Source of the DNA: Simmondsia chinensis
Lineage: Eukaryota; Streptophyta; Magnoliopsida; Caryophyllales; Simmondsiaceae
NCBI GenBank assembly: GCA_018398585.1
Contig: JAGTTD010000018.1
Coordinates: 813,501 to 877,500 of the forward strand
DNA length: 64,000 nucleotides
Direction of reading: 5' to 3'
A model generated the notes under the pieces. It did no database searches, had not been told where the DNA came from, and saw only the letters and a program-made list of their open reading frames with translations. Position 1 is the first letter of the stretch; every line of letters begins with the position of its first letter. Shown piece by piece: positions 22,862 through 34,700 of the stretch. A program made the translations under genes and the position numbers.

Positions 22862-24347
22862 TTTTCCAGGGCAACCAGCCCAATCAGCATCCGAATAAGC
22901 CACGAGTTGGTCCAAACGTGTAGGGGAGATAGTCAAACCACGACCAATAGTGCCCTTAATATAGTTTGCTCCAGGCTTCAAGGTTTAGAGTTCGATTCCC
23001 CGCATGAACCTCACCGTGAGAATGTGTGCCTTGACTTAACTGGGATATGTGGCTGGTGGGTAGCTGCATAGACCCGCGGTTTACCGGGTAACCGGATTCC
23101 GTGTTGACAAAAAAAAAAAAAAAAAAAAAGTAGTGCCCTTGATATAGCGAAGGATGCGCTTAACAGCCATCCAATGCGATGAACGTGGAGCATGCATAAA
23201 CAGACACACCTGCTGAACTACATAAGAGATGTTAGGACGAGTAAAGGTGAGATATTAAAGAGCACCAACAATGGACCTATATAAAGTGGGATCGGTCATA
23301 AGTTCGCCGTCTTCTAAAGAAAGCTTGGACTTGGAATCTGTAGGTATAACAACAGGCTTGCAGGAGAGCATGTCGGTCCGGTCTAGAAGATCATGTGCAT
23401 ATTTAGATTGAGACAAGAATAACCCTGAAGAGAGGTGAGATACTGAGAAAGTAATTAAGGTGCCTCGAGTCGGTCATATCAAACTCAAATGAAGAGAGTG
23501 AAGTAGATCATGAATTATCGCATGAGAAGAGGCCGTGAGAACAATATCATCAACATAGACCAATAATATAGCCATATCATGTCCACGATGTAAAACAAAT
23601 AAAGAAGAATCTGACTTACAGCTTCGAAAACCCAACCGCTGTAAAAAGGTAGCAAAACGAGTGTACCAGGCACGAGGTTCCTGTTTGAGACCGTAAAGAG
23701 ACTCAGTAAGCTTACAAACATGATCAGGATATTGAGAGCTGATGAAACCCGGTGGTTGCTTCATATAGACATCTTTACTAAGTGTGCCATTAAGAAAAGC
23801 ATTTTTGACATCGAGCTGATGAATAGGCCAGTGTCGAGAAGTAGCAATAGTCAAAACAGTACAAACAGTAGCAGGTTTAACAACATGACTGAAAGTTTCA
23901 CCGTAGTCGATGCCACACCGCTGTGTAAATCCCTGAGCAACTAACCGAGCTTTATACCGTTCAACTTGACCTGTAGATGTTTGTTTAATATGAAAAACCC
24001 ACTTGGAGCCAACAATGTTACCATGAGGGGGCGGAGAAACAAGATCCCATGTCTTATTACGAATAAGAGCATTAAATTCGTTGAGCATAGCATGCTTCTC
24101 ATTCTATCAGCAACCAAATGGAATACTAACATCGTTAATGCAAAAAAAAAAAAAAAGGAAGGCTAGGGTTTGCCTTTACGAGAGGGTTCAGGAGATCTCT
24201 GATACCATGATAGAATGAGAAGCACACATAATGCTGTGGCCCTCTCATATATTTATAAAACTTATAATGGACTTTACATCATATACAAAGCAGGCCCATT
24301 GGGCTCAGTTACATATAGTAATAACACATAGACAATATAGTCTAACA
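22862..24347 (-). mobile_element. Copia (Ty1) retrotransposon, internally deleted, with 5' LTR and RT/RNase H
   Basis: On the minus strand a 140-bp LTR (24347-24208, TGTTAGAC to TCTATCA) is followed at once by a primer binding site TGGTATCAGAG (24207-24197), complementary to initiator Met tRNA. After a deletion and a T run, the Copia reverse transcriptase follows (24088-23474). It shows NKTWDLV, GSKWVFHIK, RYKARLVAQGFTQ, QLDVKNAFLNG, SLYGLKQ and the active-site YVDD. The RNase H part continues, broken by frameshifts, to YSDADWAGCP near 22870, where the element ends. Gag, protease, integrase and the 3' LTR are missing. A tRNA-type SINE is inserted in the RNase H part. Confidence 0.88.
22965..23130 (+). 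mobile_element. tRNA-type SINE inside the Copia element
   Basis: It is flanked by 17-bp duplications, TAGTGCCCTTRATATAG, at 22948-22964 and 23131-23147 (one mismatch). A box-B-like GAGTTCGATTCCC and a long A tail are present. The box-A part is missing or degenerate at the 5' end, so the copy appears 5'-truncated. Confidence 0.85.
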
Positions 24348-24649
24348 ATATTGTTGAAATTGTTCTTAATTTTATCACTTTCTAATGAAAATCTATTGAA
24401 ATTTTGATAAAATAGTATCTGATTGATAAAATTTTAAAATTTTAGGATGTTTAAGTCATAAAATTTTTAAAACTCAAGGTACCTTTATTATATACATTGA
24501 AATATCTAGAGTATTTGAGTGATAAATACTTAAATCTTAGTATATCTAAATAATAATTTATTAATGTTAAAAAAATGATGATTTCTGTAAAAGTAAAATT
24601 TAAAAAATAGGACTTTCATTGGAATTGGTCTCACCCGTTGTCAAACACA

Positions 24650-25121
24650 CGCTATTGGTTCTTATCTTTTTAATTTTGTTCAAATTAGTTTATTATTTAT
24701 TATGTTGTTCAAATTGGTTATTCATCTTTATAACTTTGTTAAAATCAGTCTATCGCCATTTTCAAATTAGTTCATAATCTTTATTTTGTTCAAATTGGTC
24801 CTCATGTTTTATTTTATGACAAAATTAGTCCCTCATATGGCGACAAAGTTAGTCAAAATTTAAAAAGACAAGAGAGCAAATTTGTTATAATATAAAATAT
24901 TAAGGACCATTTTGAAAAAAAATTGGCGACGAAGTTAGTCAAAATTTAAAAAGACAAGAGAGCAAATTTATTATAATATAAAATATTTAGGACCATTTTG
25001 ACAAAAAAAAAAAGTAAAGAACTTAAATAAATTTAAAAGACAAGGGACCAATTGAAATAAAATAAAAGACAAGGGATAATTTGAATAAATTTATAAATAT
25101 GAGGGACTAATAGTATAAATA
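24650..25121. mobile_element. hAT-like MITE, GGGTTATTTAC-related family
   Basis: Repeated phrases such as AAAATTAGTCCCTCAT and its complement, and an end with GGGACTAATAGTATAAATAA, relate it to 18716-19240. The interior includes a tandem duplication of about 70 bases (from about 24835 and 24925). The termini are eroded. Confidence 0.45.
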
Positions 25122-25679
25122 ACACGATTGTAGGATACCTTGGTTATACCTACTTAGAAAAAAAGAAAGCCAAGCCCATATATATACACAATAATATATC
25201 ATAAGTTTTAGGAATTTTATCTCTTAGATATTCTGAAGTTTTAAAATTTTATCAATCATGTATTCTTTTATTAAAAATTCGATATATTTAGAAAATGCTA
25301 AAATTGAACAAAATTTTAACAATATATTAGCATTTTTTATTAGAATTTGAGATTTTTGCCAAAATGCAAAAATGACACATAATTGTGGTATGTGATAGTT
25401 TAAGGTGGTTTATATTGACATTTGATAAATATTTTATTACAATTCGCTTAATTTTTGATGAAAATATTGACATTAGCTTATATATAATATCATATTTATG
25501 CATTATATCCATATTTTTCTATAAAATTAATCAAATTTTTATAAAAATTTATCAAACTTCGACATATATACTTAGAGTATTCTATTATATATTAAAATAT
25601 TATATTTAAAAAAAATATTAAAATATCTAAATAATAAATGTTGAGAGCTTAAAATTCTTGAACTGCTTACAATTTCCCA
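25122..25679. other. AT-rich intergenic sequence upstream of DPH6
   Basis: This contains remnants of the dispersed repeat family also found near 29250. I see no gene. Confidence 0.4.
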
Positions 25680-25792
25680 TACTATGATTTATAAACCCTA
25701 ACACACACCCAACCGTAAGACCAGAGAGCATCAAGTGAATTTGCGTCAGCTCCACGCAGACGAAGAAGAGGAAGATCAAAGGGGGGAGGAAG
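25680..25792 (+). promoter_or_regulatory. DPH6 leader with TATA-like box and telo-box
   Basis: TTTATAAA at about 25688 is followed at once by AAACCCTAA (25693-25701), a telo-box. The next 90 bases are a plausible 5' UTR ending at the ATG at 25793. The transcription start is inferred, not seen. Confidence 0.45.
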
Positions 25793-28700
25793 ATGAAGGT
25801 GGTGGCGCTGGTGAGCGGCGGCAAGGACAGCTGCTACGCCATGATGCAGTGCATTCACTACGGCCACGAGGTTCTCCCCTTCTCTCTCATATACGAGCCT
25901 AACCCCGTGTTCGGCAACAGGGTAATGGGGGTAAATTTTTACCCCTGTTTGGCAAAGTTTTAGTAAGGGTAATGGGGTAAAATTTTCACCCTCGTTACCC
26001 CATTTTCTTTAGTCCCCCAAATTGGAGAGTAACCTCCTGTTTCACAACGGCGTAAAGAAGGGTTATTGCTATTGTTTAGTAGTTCATCAATTGTTGAATA
26101 TCGTTAAAATTGGAATTATGTTTTGGTGTAGATTGTGGCGCTGGCAAATTTGCTGCCTATGGATGATTCGGTGGATGAATTGGATAGTTACATGTACCAG
26201 ACTGTACGTCTCTTCCTTCCTTCTACAGAGTTACATTTATTGTGTGCTGGAGGCTAGTCAGGACTGTAAGCAACCCAAGCAGTTAGGGGTGTAAAACAAG
26301 TTGAGCCCCCCTAGCATTCCCTTGTTCACAAGTTCAAGCCAAGCTTTTATCGAGCTTTTGAACCCTTGTTTAAACATGAAATATTTTAGCAAGTTTGATG
26401 CTCGGCTTGCTAGCCTAACCGAGGCAATTTGAACTCGTCATTTGAGCCAAGCAAGCTCGTTATCGAGCCAAACATGCTCATAACCAAATTTGAGTTTGCT
26501 ATTGAGTTGAGTTTGATATCGAGCTGAGCTATTTGAGTTACCATCGAGCCCTTACCGAACCATTTTCGAGCTAATACCAAATGTTAACAAGATCCTTACG
26601 AGCTTTTAATGAGTGTTTAATGAACTCTTATCAAATTGTTTACGAACATCAAAGAGCAGAGCATTCCTGTTTGAACTTGACTGTTTAAGCTTATCTAGCG
26701 TATTTAAACTGGGATTGATAAGCTATTGAGCACCCCCAAATGAACACAAATGCGCTGCAATCAATTTTGAACATGAGTAGTTTATTGTATGTTTGGCTTG
26801 TTTATACCTCCACAAGCAGTTGCTTGGAGCCTCAATTTGTTGAGGCCCCCTTTCGCCAATTAATTATATTATGAGTTTGTTTGTACTACATATCAACATT
26901 CATAATTGGAGAAATAACTGTTGATATAAGATACATTCTAAAACTACATGTAACAAATATAATATAAAAGACCAGCATATAAGTTACTATCATAGTATAA
27001 ATTGAATTATTTAAGGCGTGTTTAAGCTGATGCAAACACCTTCACTACCAGAAAAAGATCCCACCAATCAAAACTCGGTTTCTGCCCCTAAAATCTCAAG
27101 ATTAGTACTGTTTGTGCCATTCTCCATCGATCAATCTTTTGATTTATACCTGGCATATGCTCCACAGGTTGGACATCAGATTGTTGTCAGCTATGCAAAA
27201 TGCATGGGATTGCCATTGTTTAGAAGACGGCTAAAAGGATCTACCAGGCAAGCTCTTTAAGAAAGGATTTATATTTGGTAATTCAATCATCTTATTTGTG
27301 TAATGCCCTCGTATTCTTACTGATTGCTAATCTTGAAATGGTTTACCCTCTTTCTTTTATGGTGGTTGTCATATTGCATTAGGATAATGTTGGGTTTCTT
27401 GTGTAGAGCTAGCTAGTCATAAAGCTTGAAAGGCTCGCGAGCCTAAATGAGCCTAAGCAAGCCTTTCTTAATATAATATATTTGCTTAAATATGCCCAAT
27501 CAAGCCAAATTTGAGCCTAAATAAGCCGAGTCTGAGCTTAACTGAGTCCAAATGAGCCTAGATTGAGCTTAAATGGGTCATAGTATTGTAAGCTTTTGAA
27601 GCCCGCCAGCCTGACCCCGAGCCTTTGACGAGCTGAGCTCAAGCTTGAACATTTCGATTTCAGTGAGCTTCAAGCCAAGCCCGAGCTGAGCTTAATGCGA
27701 AGGAGCCAAGCCTTGAGCATGGCAGGCTCGGGCTCGGCTCGAATCGGCTCAAACACACCCCTAATAGAGCCTGGCTTTATTATGTTTTGGCTTTATTTGG
27801 GCTTGGCCCTGACCAATTTTCAAGGGTATTTTCAGACACCTTAGGTTTTGCATAGCTGTATATATTTTTGCGTAGGGTTTACAAGGTGTGATGTGAGAGA
27901 AGAAAAATAAATTCTCTTGTACTCTCTTCCCAAAAGTGAAAATTTTTTGCAACTACGTAAACATAGGCAACAATTTGTTGAACCACGTTAATATTGTGTT
28001 TTGTTTTCTTTTTCTCGTTGAATATTCTATTGTTCTTTTGTTTCATTTCTCTGATAGATAATTGCAATATTAAGCTACAATATATCTTATCTTCAAGAGA
28101 TGATAGTAAATGATACAAATACTGCCTGCGGTATGTCTCTAAATCATAATGGTTTTGCATCACAGATAGGGGAAAAATTGCTACTGGTTTAACTAGTTTC
28201 TAATTATATAGTATTTGATTTTCCGTTTCTTTCTGCTTTGAAGAGGAAGAGGAATCCAAGATCGCGGCAATTCTTTTCCCTCATTGTATACATGTTCTCT
28301 CGTTAGATAATTCCTGGGTATTCTACTTCAATTTCCTAACATTGTGGCCCGTCTATGTTCATAAATCAGGTTGCTAGCCTTAAATAGTACATCAATGAGA
28401 AAGTGTTCTATTAGAGGTTAGTTGAGTTTTTTTTTTTTGGGGGGGGGGGGGGGGGAGGATAGACCCAACAGGGCTTTGTGAAGTTGTAAAGACATGGCAT
28501 CCCACGGTAGGAGCGCGAATGCTAGAAGTTTTCAAAGATCAATGTACATCAGTTAATTTTTTATGGGAAAATGTTGTTTTTTTAAGAGCTCCTTAGGCAA
28601 AGATCTTTGAAGGGTTCACTGACATAACTTTAGCTAATTTGCAGTGGGATTAGGGGGCTCTATGTAACTAGTTCCTGGTTCTTCTGATGTTGTATGGTTG

Positions 28701-31700
28701 TAAGTTGGAGAACATCTTGATACTATTTCGTTTTTTTGATCTTAAAAAAAAAAAAAAAAAAAGCATGGAGCGGACATGGAGGACCGCTGTATAGCGAATA
28801 CAGCATGTGGCTGGACTTCAGGGCTTACTTGTGAAAGATGACATAGTTGTTAGTCCTCGAATTGACATAGTAATGAAAGGAGAAAGCAAATGGTGGTGGT
28901 AATTACCAGAAGCCGTCATTCATTTGTTACATGTTAATGATGGTTGCATTTCTGAAGTCCTATAGTATTTTGTGACCTCTACAGGCATCATGATCTTAGT
29001 TACAAATTCACTCCTGGTGATGAAGTCGAAGACATGTTTATTTTACTAAGTGAAATAAAGCGGCAAATACCTTCAATTTCAGCAGTTTCTTCCGGTGCAA
29101 TAGCATCAGATTATCAAAGGCTGCGCGTCGAAAGTGTGTGCTCAAGACTGGGACTCGTTTCTCTGGCATATCTATGGAAGCAAGATCAGGCTTTGCTCCT
29201 CCAAGAGATGGTAATGTTTGGTTGCTCAACCAGCTAATGAAAATAAGGGAAATTATCACTTAAGTACCCTAAGGTTTGACCATTTATCACCTAGGTACCC
29301 TGACATTTCAATATATATGGGGTATCTCAAGGTTTAAAAATTTTATCACTTAGGTATCTCGAAGTTTTAAAATTTTATTAATTAGGTACCGTTTTGTCAA
29401 AATTCGATAGATTTTCATTAGAAAATGCTAAAGTGGAACATGATTCTTACAATATATAAATGTTTTCATTAGAATTTGATGATTTTTACTAAAAAATGTT
29501 GATGCGACGCACGAACACATGAATTTTGACAATATAAAGGTCGTTTACATTAAAATTTTGTGAATTTTTTTTGTTGTAATTCGTTGAATTTTTACCAAAA
29601 ACAGTAACATGACTTTTATATATTTGCATAATCATGTACTAAATCAACATCTTCTATAAAAAATTGGTCACATTTGTACAAAAGTTCATCAAATGGTATA
29701 TATTGAAATGTCAGGATATCTAAGAGATAAATACTCAAACCTCATGTTACCTAAGCAATAATTTCCCTAAAAATAAAGCTGTCATTTTGCTCATTTTCTT
29801 ACTGATGATTTGCTTGTGTTCCAGATTACAAATGGGATCGTCGCCATCATTGTGAAGGTAGATTATTAGTGATATTTAATTCTCTTTAAGCTTCACTATG
29901 TATTCGATTTCTTGGTGGATGATGTCTTCTATATGCACTATTTAAATAAATTTGTGTTTATCTGTACCCTTTTTGTAGTTTGATTTTATTGTGATGGTTC
30001 AAGTGGCCAATGGCGTCGTAGTCTGGTGACTAACAATTACCAAGGTTAAGGTCCTAAGATAAGATGCTTTCAGTTAACAGAAAAAAGGAGAGGGGTCAAG
30101 TGATTGTGTCACTTTTCGATTTCCCTAGAGCTTTTATCAAGGTCTTGTCAATGTTCCATTCCGAAATTTAGTTTGGATTAGAGTTTTCAGGAATCTCCCA
30201 TCTAATTTTGTAGTTCATTTGTCTCATTTTAGTTTCTGTCTAAAATGAGACAAATGAACTACAAAATTAGACGGGAGATCCCTTGAAAAGAAATTTTTTT
30301 TTTTTTTTTTCTGTGAAACGAAAAACTAGATTTTAGAAACGATTTTTTCTTATTTTTGGTCTCCTATTCTTAGTTTCTAAGGGTTTGTTTGATATGATTT
30401 TGTCTTCAGTTTTGGGTTATGAGAAATCAATACCAAGTTTTAGCAAGAAAAGAGAAGTATTCTGTAGATTGAATTGTCATCTCGTGCTAACGTTATTATC
30501 CATGGTCAAGACAGTGATTCTTTGGTGTATTTTAGCTAAGGAATGATAGGATCTTTAAAGACCAGTATTCTCCGGTTCATTTTCTATGGAGAAGGTAATC
30601 TTCTTAGGAGCTCTTTGGATAAAGAGCTTTGGTGGTTTTGCTGACATAGTTTTATTTGATTTACAACGGGATTGGAGGGCGTTGTGTCACTAGCATGATT
30701 GTATTTTTAAGGACATCTTGTTCTTAATTGTTTGTATATTCTTTCTCTCTTAATATAAATTTTTTATTTTGAAAAAGAAAAATCATTAGCTCATGATCTG
30801 TCGCATGATTAGGTTGCAGCTATTGGTTTGGGCCCATCTAAACACCTGGGCAAAGAAATAGCATACATGAAGCCCCATCTGGATCATTTAAACAGGTACA
30901 TATTACTTGAGATGAATTTTTTTTTCCCCGATAATTATTACTTAAGATGAATGAATTTACTCATTCGTTTATATAAATGAAATCACATACGAGATTTTTC
31001 TTATGTCGAGTATAATAATTGAATAAATTCAACTTATCTTGTTCTTTCTATTGACAGTTTGTATGGAATCAATGTCTGTGGTGAAGGAGGAGAATACGAG
31101 TCACTAACACTTGATTGTCCACTTTTCAAGGCAAGCTGGCTTCTGCTCCTGTTCTCTTTTTTTGTTTAAAAAAAAAAAAAAAAAAAAATTTCAAGATGAG
31201 TGTTCCATCAAGTCTGGCGGCGGATCTAGGATTTTGATATAGGGGGGGCTTGAATAAAAAATAATAAATTACATGCTAAAAATTATTAAAAAAATTCACA
31301 ATCGACATTTTTTTAATAGTTTCACAACTCAAAAAAAATAGAGAAAGCGCATCCAATCAAGCAAAAAAAAGTTAACTCTATTATAAAACAAGAACAATTG
31401 TCAACCGATTTATGTACTAATAACAGATATGAAGCAACAAAGACCATATTGTTCCAATGTAATAAAAGGAGATAATTTTAAATGGAAATTCCAAATTTGT
31501 GACTCATGAGAGTTCAATAATTAATTTTAGAATTATTTATAAAATTTTATATTTAGTTTTCAACCGTTACATATAAGATATTACATATTATTTCTATACG
31601 TAAAATATTACAAATAAACTTGAACAAGAATTGATTTATAAATATAAAAGTATAAATATACAACTTATATGATCAAAGTTACACAGTTAAAAATGTTAGA

Positions 31701-34700
31701 AGAAAATCTGAAATACTTAGTGAGATCTATTAGCATATAACAAAAATATTTATTTTTATTTTTCTCTTAAAATATATAATATTATGTACAAAAAGAGCCT
31801 TACAAACGGACAAATCTTGGTCAAACAAAAAAAGGGACAAATTACCCAGAAATAATAATAACAGCCTCAGTTGGGCCTTGAACCCGTGTCTACGGGTAAC
31901 TATGCAAGCCTAACTAGCCACCAAGCCAAGGTTGGAGCACTGCATTTTACTACTTAATACAAGGTATTTAAAAGTTCCGGGGGACAAGCCCCCCCTCAGG
32001 TCAACGTAGATCCGCCACTGATCAAGTCTTTTCCCAACAAATTACTTGAAAATTAAAAAAAAAAATCATAATATTTGAGAAAAATAGTACTTGAATGTTG
32101 TCTATGCAGAAAAGTACGCCACCTGGCAAATAGCTATTGTACATGTGGCGAAGTATGCTCACATGGACATCATATTGGGAAATAATTTTTTTTTCCGGAC
32201 ACTACAATGAGCATTTTTTTTTTTTTAATTTTAAGCATTTTTTTTTTTTTTTGGGGAAACGGCTCGTTGTCATCAATACATGCCGGATTGCTTCTGTGTT
32301 TATGCTTGAAATAATAAAGTTGCGAACAATATAGATTCTTTGTCAATTCAAGTGATAAATTATACTGTTCAGTGCAAATGTTGTTGGAATTGATCCCTTT
32401 ATCGTGAGGTTTTACATCCATGTGAATCAAATAAAAGTCATTGCTTAATGTAAACGACTAGCACATAACGGACTGAGAGTTGCTTGTTATGTAACATTAC
32501 TTTATTCATGATGCATATATAATGTATTTTGTTTACTGAAGCACATTTTATATATAATGCATATATGATGAGTCAGTCAGTTACCGGGTGGATGGCCGGC
32601 CAAGATATTTGGTGGAACGCTACCAGGCTTCATGGATGCTGACTAGCTTTTCAGGTTGGGGGTCCTCGGAAACAGCCTCCCTCCAGGGCAACTCCCGAAA
32701 GGGGGAAGGCTGCGTACATCTGCCCCCCCAGACCCTGCAGTTGCGGGAGCCTTTGAGGCACTGGGTGGTGGTGGTTGTTGTTTATTGAAACACATTTTGA
32801 AATTTGCCTCTGTTGAGAATTTTCCAATGGTTATAGAAATTAACGGTTGTATGACTAATTATTCAAATTTTTGCAAATATAACAGTTAAAAGCTAATTAT
32901 ATCCCCCTGAGAAGACCCAAAACGACCATTATTGACTACAAACTGCAATTTATTTGATTCCGTATTTACAACTTGACATCATATTTGAATCCAAATCTCT
33001 CTCCCTCATGTATTCCGTGTTTGCCAATGAGAATCACATCAGCATCTTGACTTTTTATCGGAAAAAGAAATAAGAGAGAAATGATGTACAAAGAGCTAAG
33101 GACACGATCTCCTCGGATATACATCAACATCTTGCGTAATTGAACTAACTTCGCTATGCATTTTCCCTTTTAAAAATTTCAGTTTGCGCGGATAGTACTG
33201 GATGACTTTCAAGTTATACTACATTCTTCAGATTCCATAGCTCCCGTGGGAGTTCTTCATCCTTTGTCGTTTCATTTAGAAGCGAAAGGGTCGTCTACAA
33301 ATGGCATCTGCTTGGAGGAAACGTGTTTCGTGCGTGAGGTGGAAGAGGATGGCCCACCTATACCTGTAGCGCCTAGCAATTCTATCCACACGGTCTCGAA
33401 TGCCACTGAAAATACTGAGTTCAAAGTGCAAATCTCGAAAATATACAGGGCGGACACATTAAGTATATCATGTTCGTTGGAAAACTCCTGCGGTACTTCA
33501 ACCGGTAAATATCACTATTCACTATGGGCCCTTTTGTATCATTTTCTGCTTTTCATCTTTTGGGTTTCAAGAGACTTTGGGCTTCTCTAGTCTCATTTTC
33601 TATTTACAGTTTTTTATTTTTTTAGAAAGTAAAAACTGTATCTTTTAAATGATTTTTTTTCTAGTTTTTGGTTTCGTGCTTTCAATTTCTTCTTATTTTG
33701 AGTGGAAAGCGAAAACGGGAAACAAAAAAAAGTTCGTTTTTAGATACTTGTTTTTAGTTTATAGAGAAACAAAAACTGCAAACTAAAAGTGATTCCAAAC
33801 AGGCCCTATAATTTTACGTTTTGAAAATGATTGTTTCTTGTTTTTGATTTCCCATTTCAATTGTTGCCCAAGCGTTTATGAACTAAAAGTATGAAATCAA
33901 AAACAAGAAAAAGCCGTCTCCAAACTTAGTTTTTTTTTTGTTTCTTAAAAACCAAAAACTGATACAGAAAATGATTTACTTGCCCATTTTAACATATTCC
34001 AGATTTGGTGGGAGTGGTTGCTTCTTCTGTTTAAATAACTTAATTCCTTTATTAGATTTGCAGGATGATCTGAAAATCTTATTATCCGGAACTGAATTAC
34101 AGCTCAAGGAACATGGTTTTTCTTGGGAGGACGTTTTGTATATCCATCTTTATATTTCCGATATGAATGAATTCGCAGTTGCAAATGAAACATACATCAG
34201 CTTTATAACGCAAGAGAAATGTCGGTTCGGTGTTTCATCACGCAGCACAATTGAACTACCTCTGGTGCAGGCTGGTTTGGGAAAAGCATATATTGAGGTG
34301 TTGGTGGCGAAGGACCAAACTAAAAGGGTTTTGCATGTGCAAAGTATTTCTTGCTGGGCGCCCAGTTGCATCGGACCATATAGCCAGGTACATTTTGTAT
34401 GCTTGGTTCATTTTTTCACATAATGGGTGACAAATCTGCTTATTAAGCCCGTACGAAGCTAGGTGTCACAACCCTCAAGGTTGTGACGGCCCAAATCTAG
34501 GACTTAGGCCCGTAAGAGACAATAGAGGTTAAGATGAGGGAGAGACTAAGAAATAGAATTGAGATGAGAGAGAGAAATAGAATTTAGGAGATGAGAAATA
34601 GAGAGTAAAGATGGGAAAGTAAGAGAATTCATATCATTGATTTAATTGAGTGATTACAAAATGAACTCTAACTCCCTATTTATAGAAATATTACAAAATA

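Noticed and set aside
27018..27167. Start of DPH6 exon 3 at an upstream ATG
   Set aside because: The acceptor at 27166-27167 joins exon 2 in phase and gives the conserved protein; the upstream frame is intronic.
28435..28460. Possible structured G-rich regulatory site
   Set aside because: It is a simple poly-G run next to an L1 end, a common insertion or assembly artefact; nothing else supports a function.
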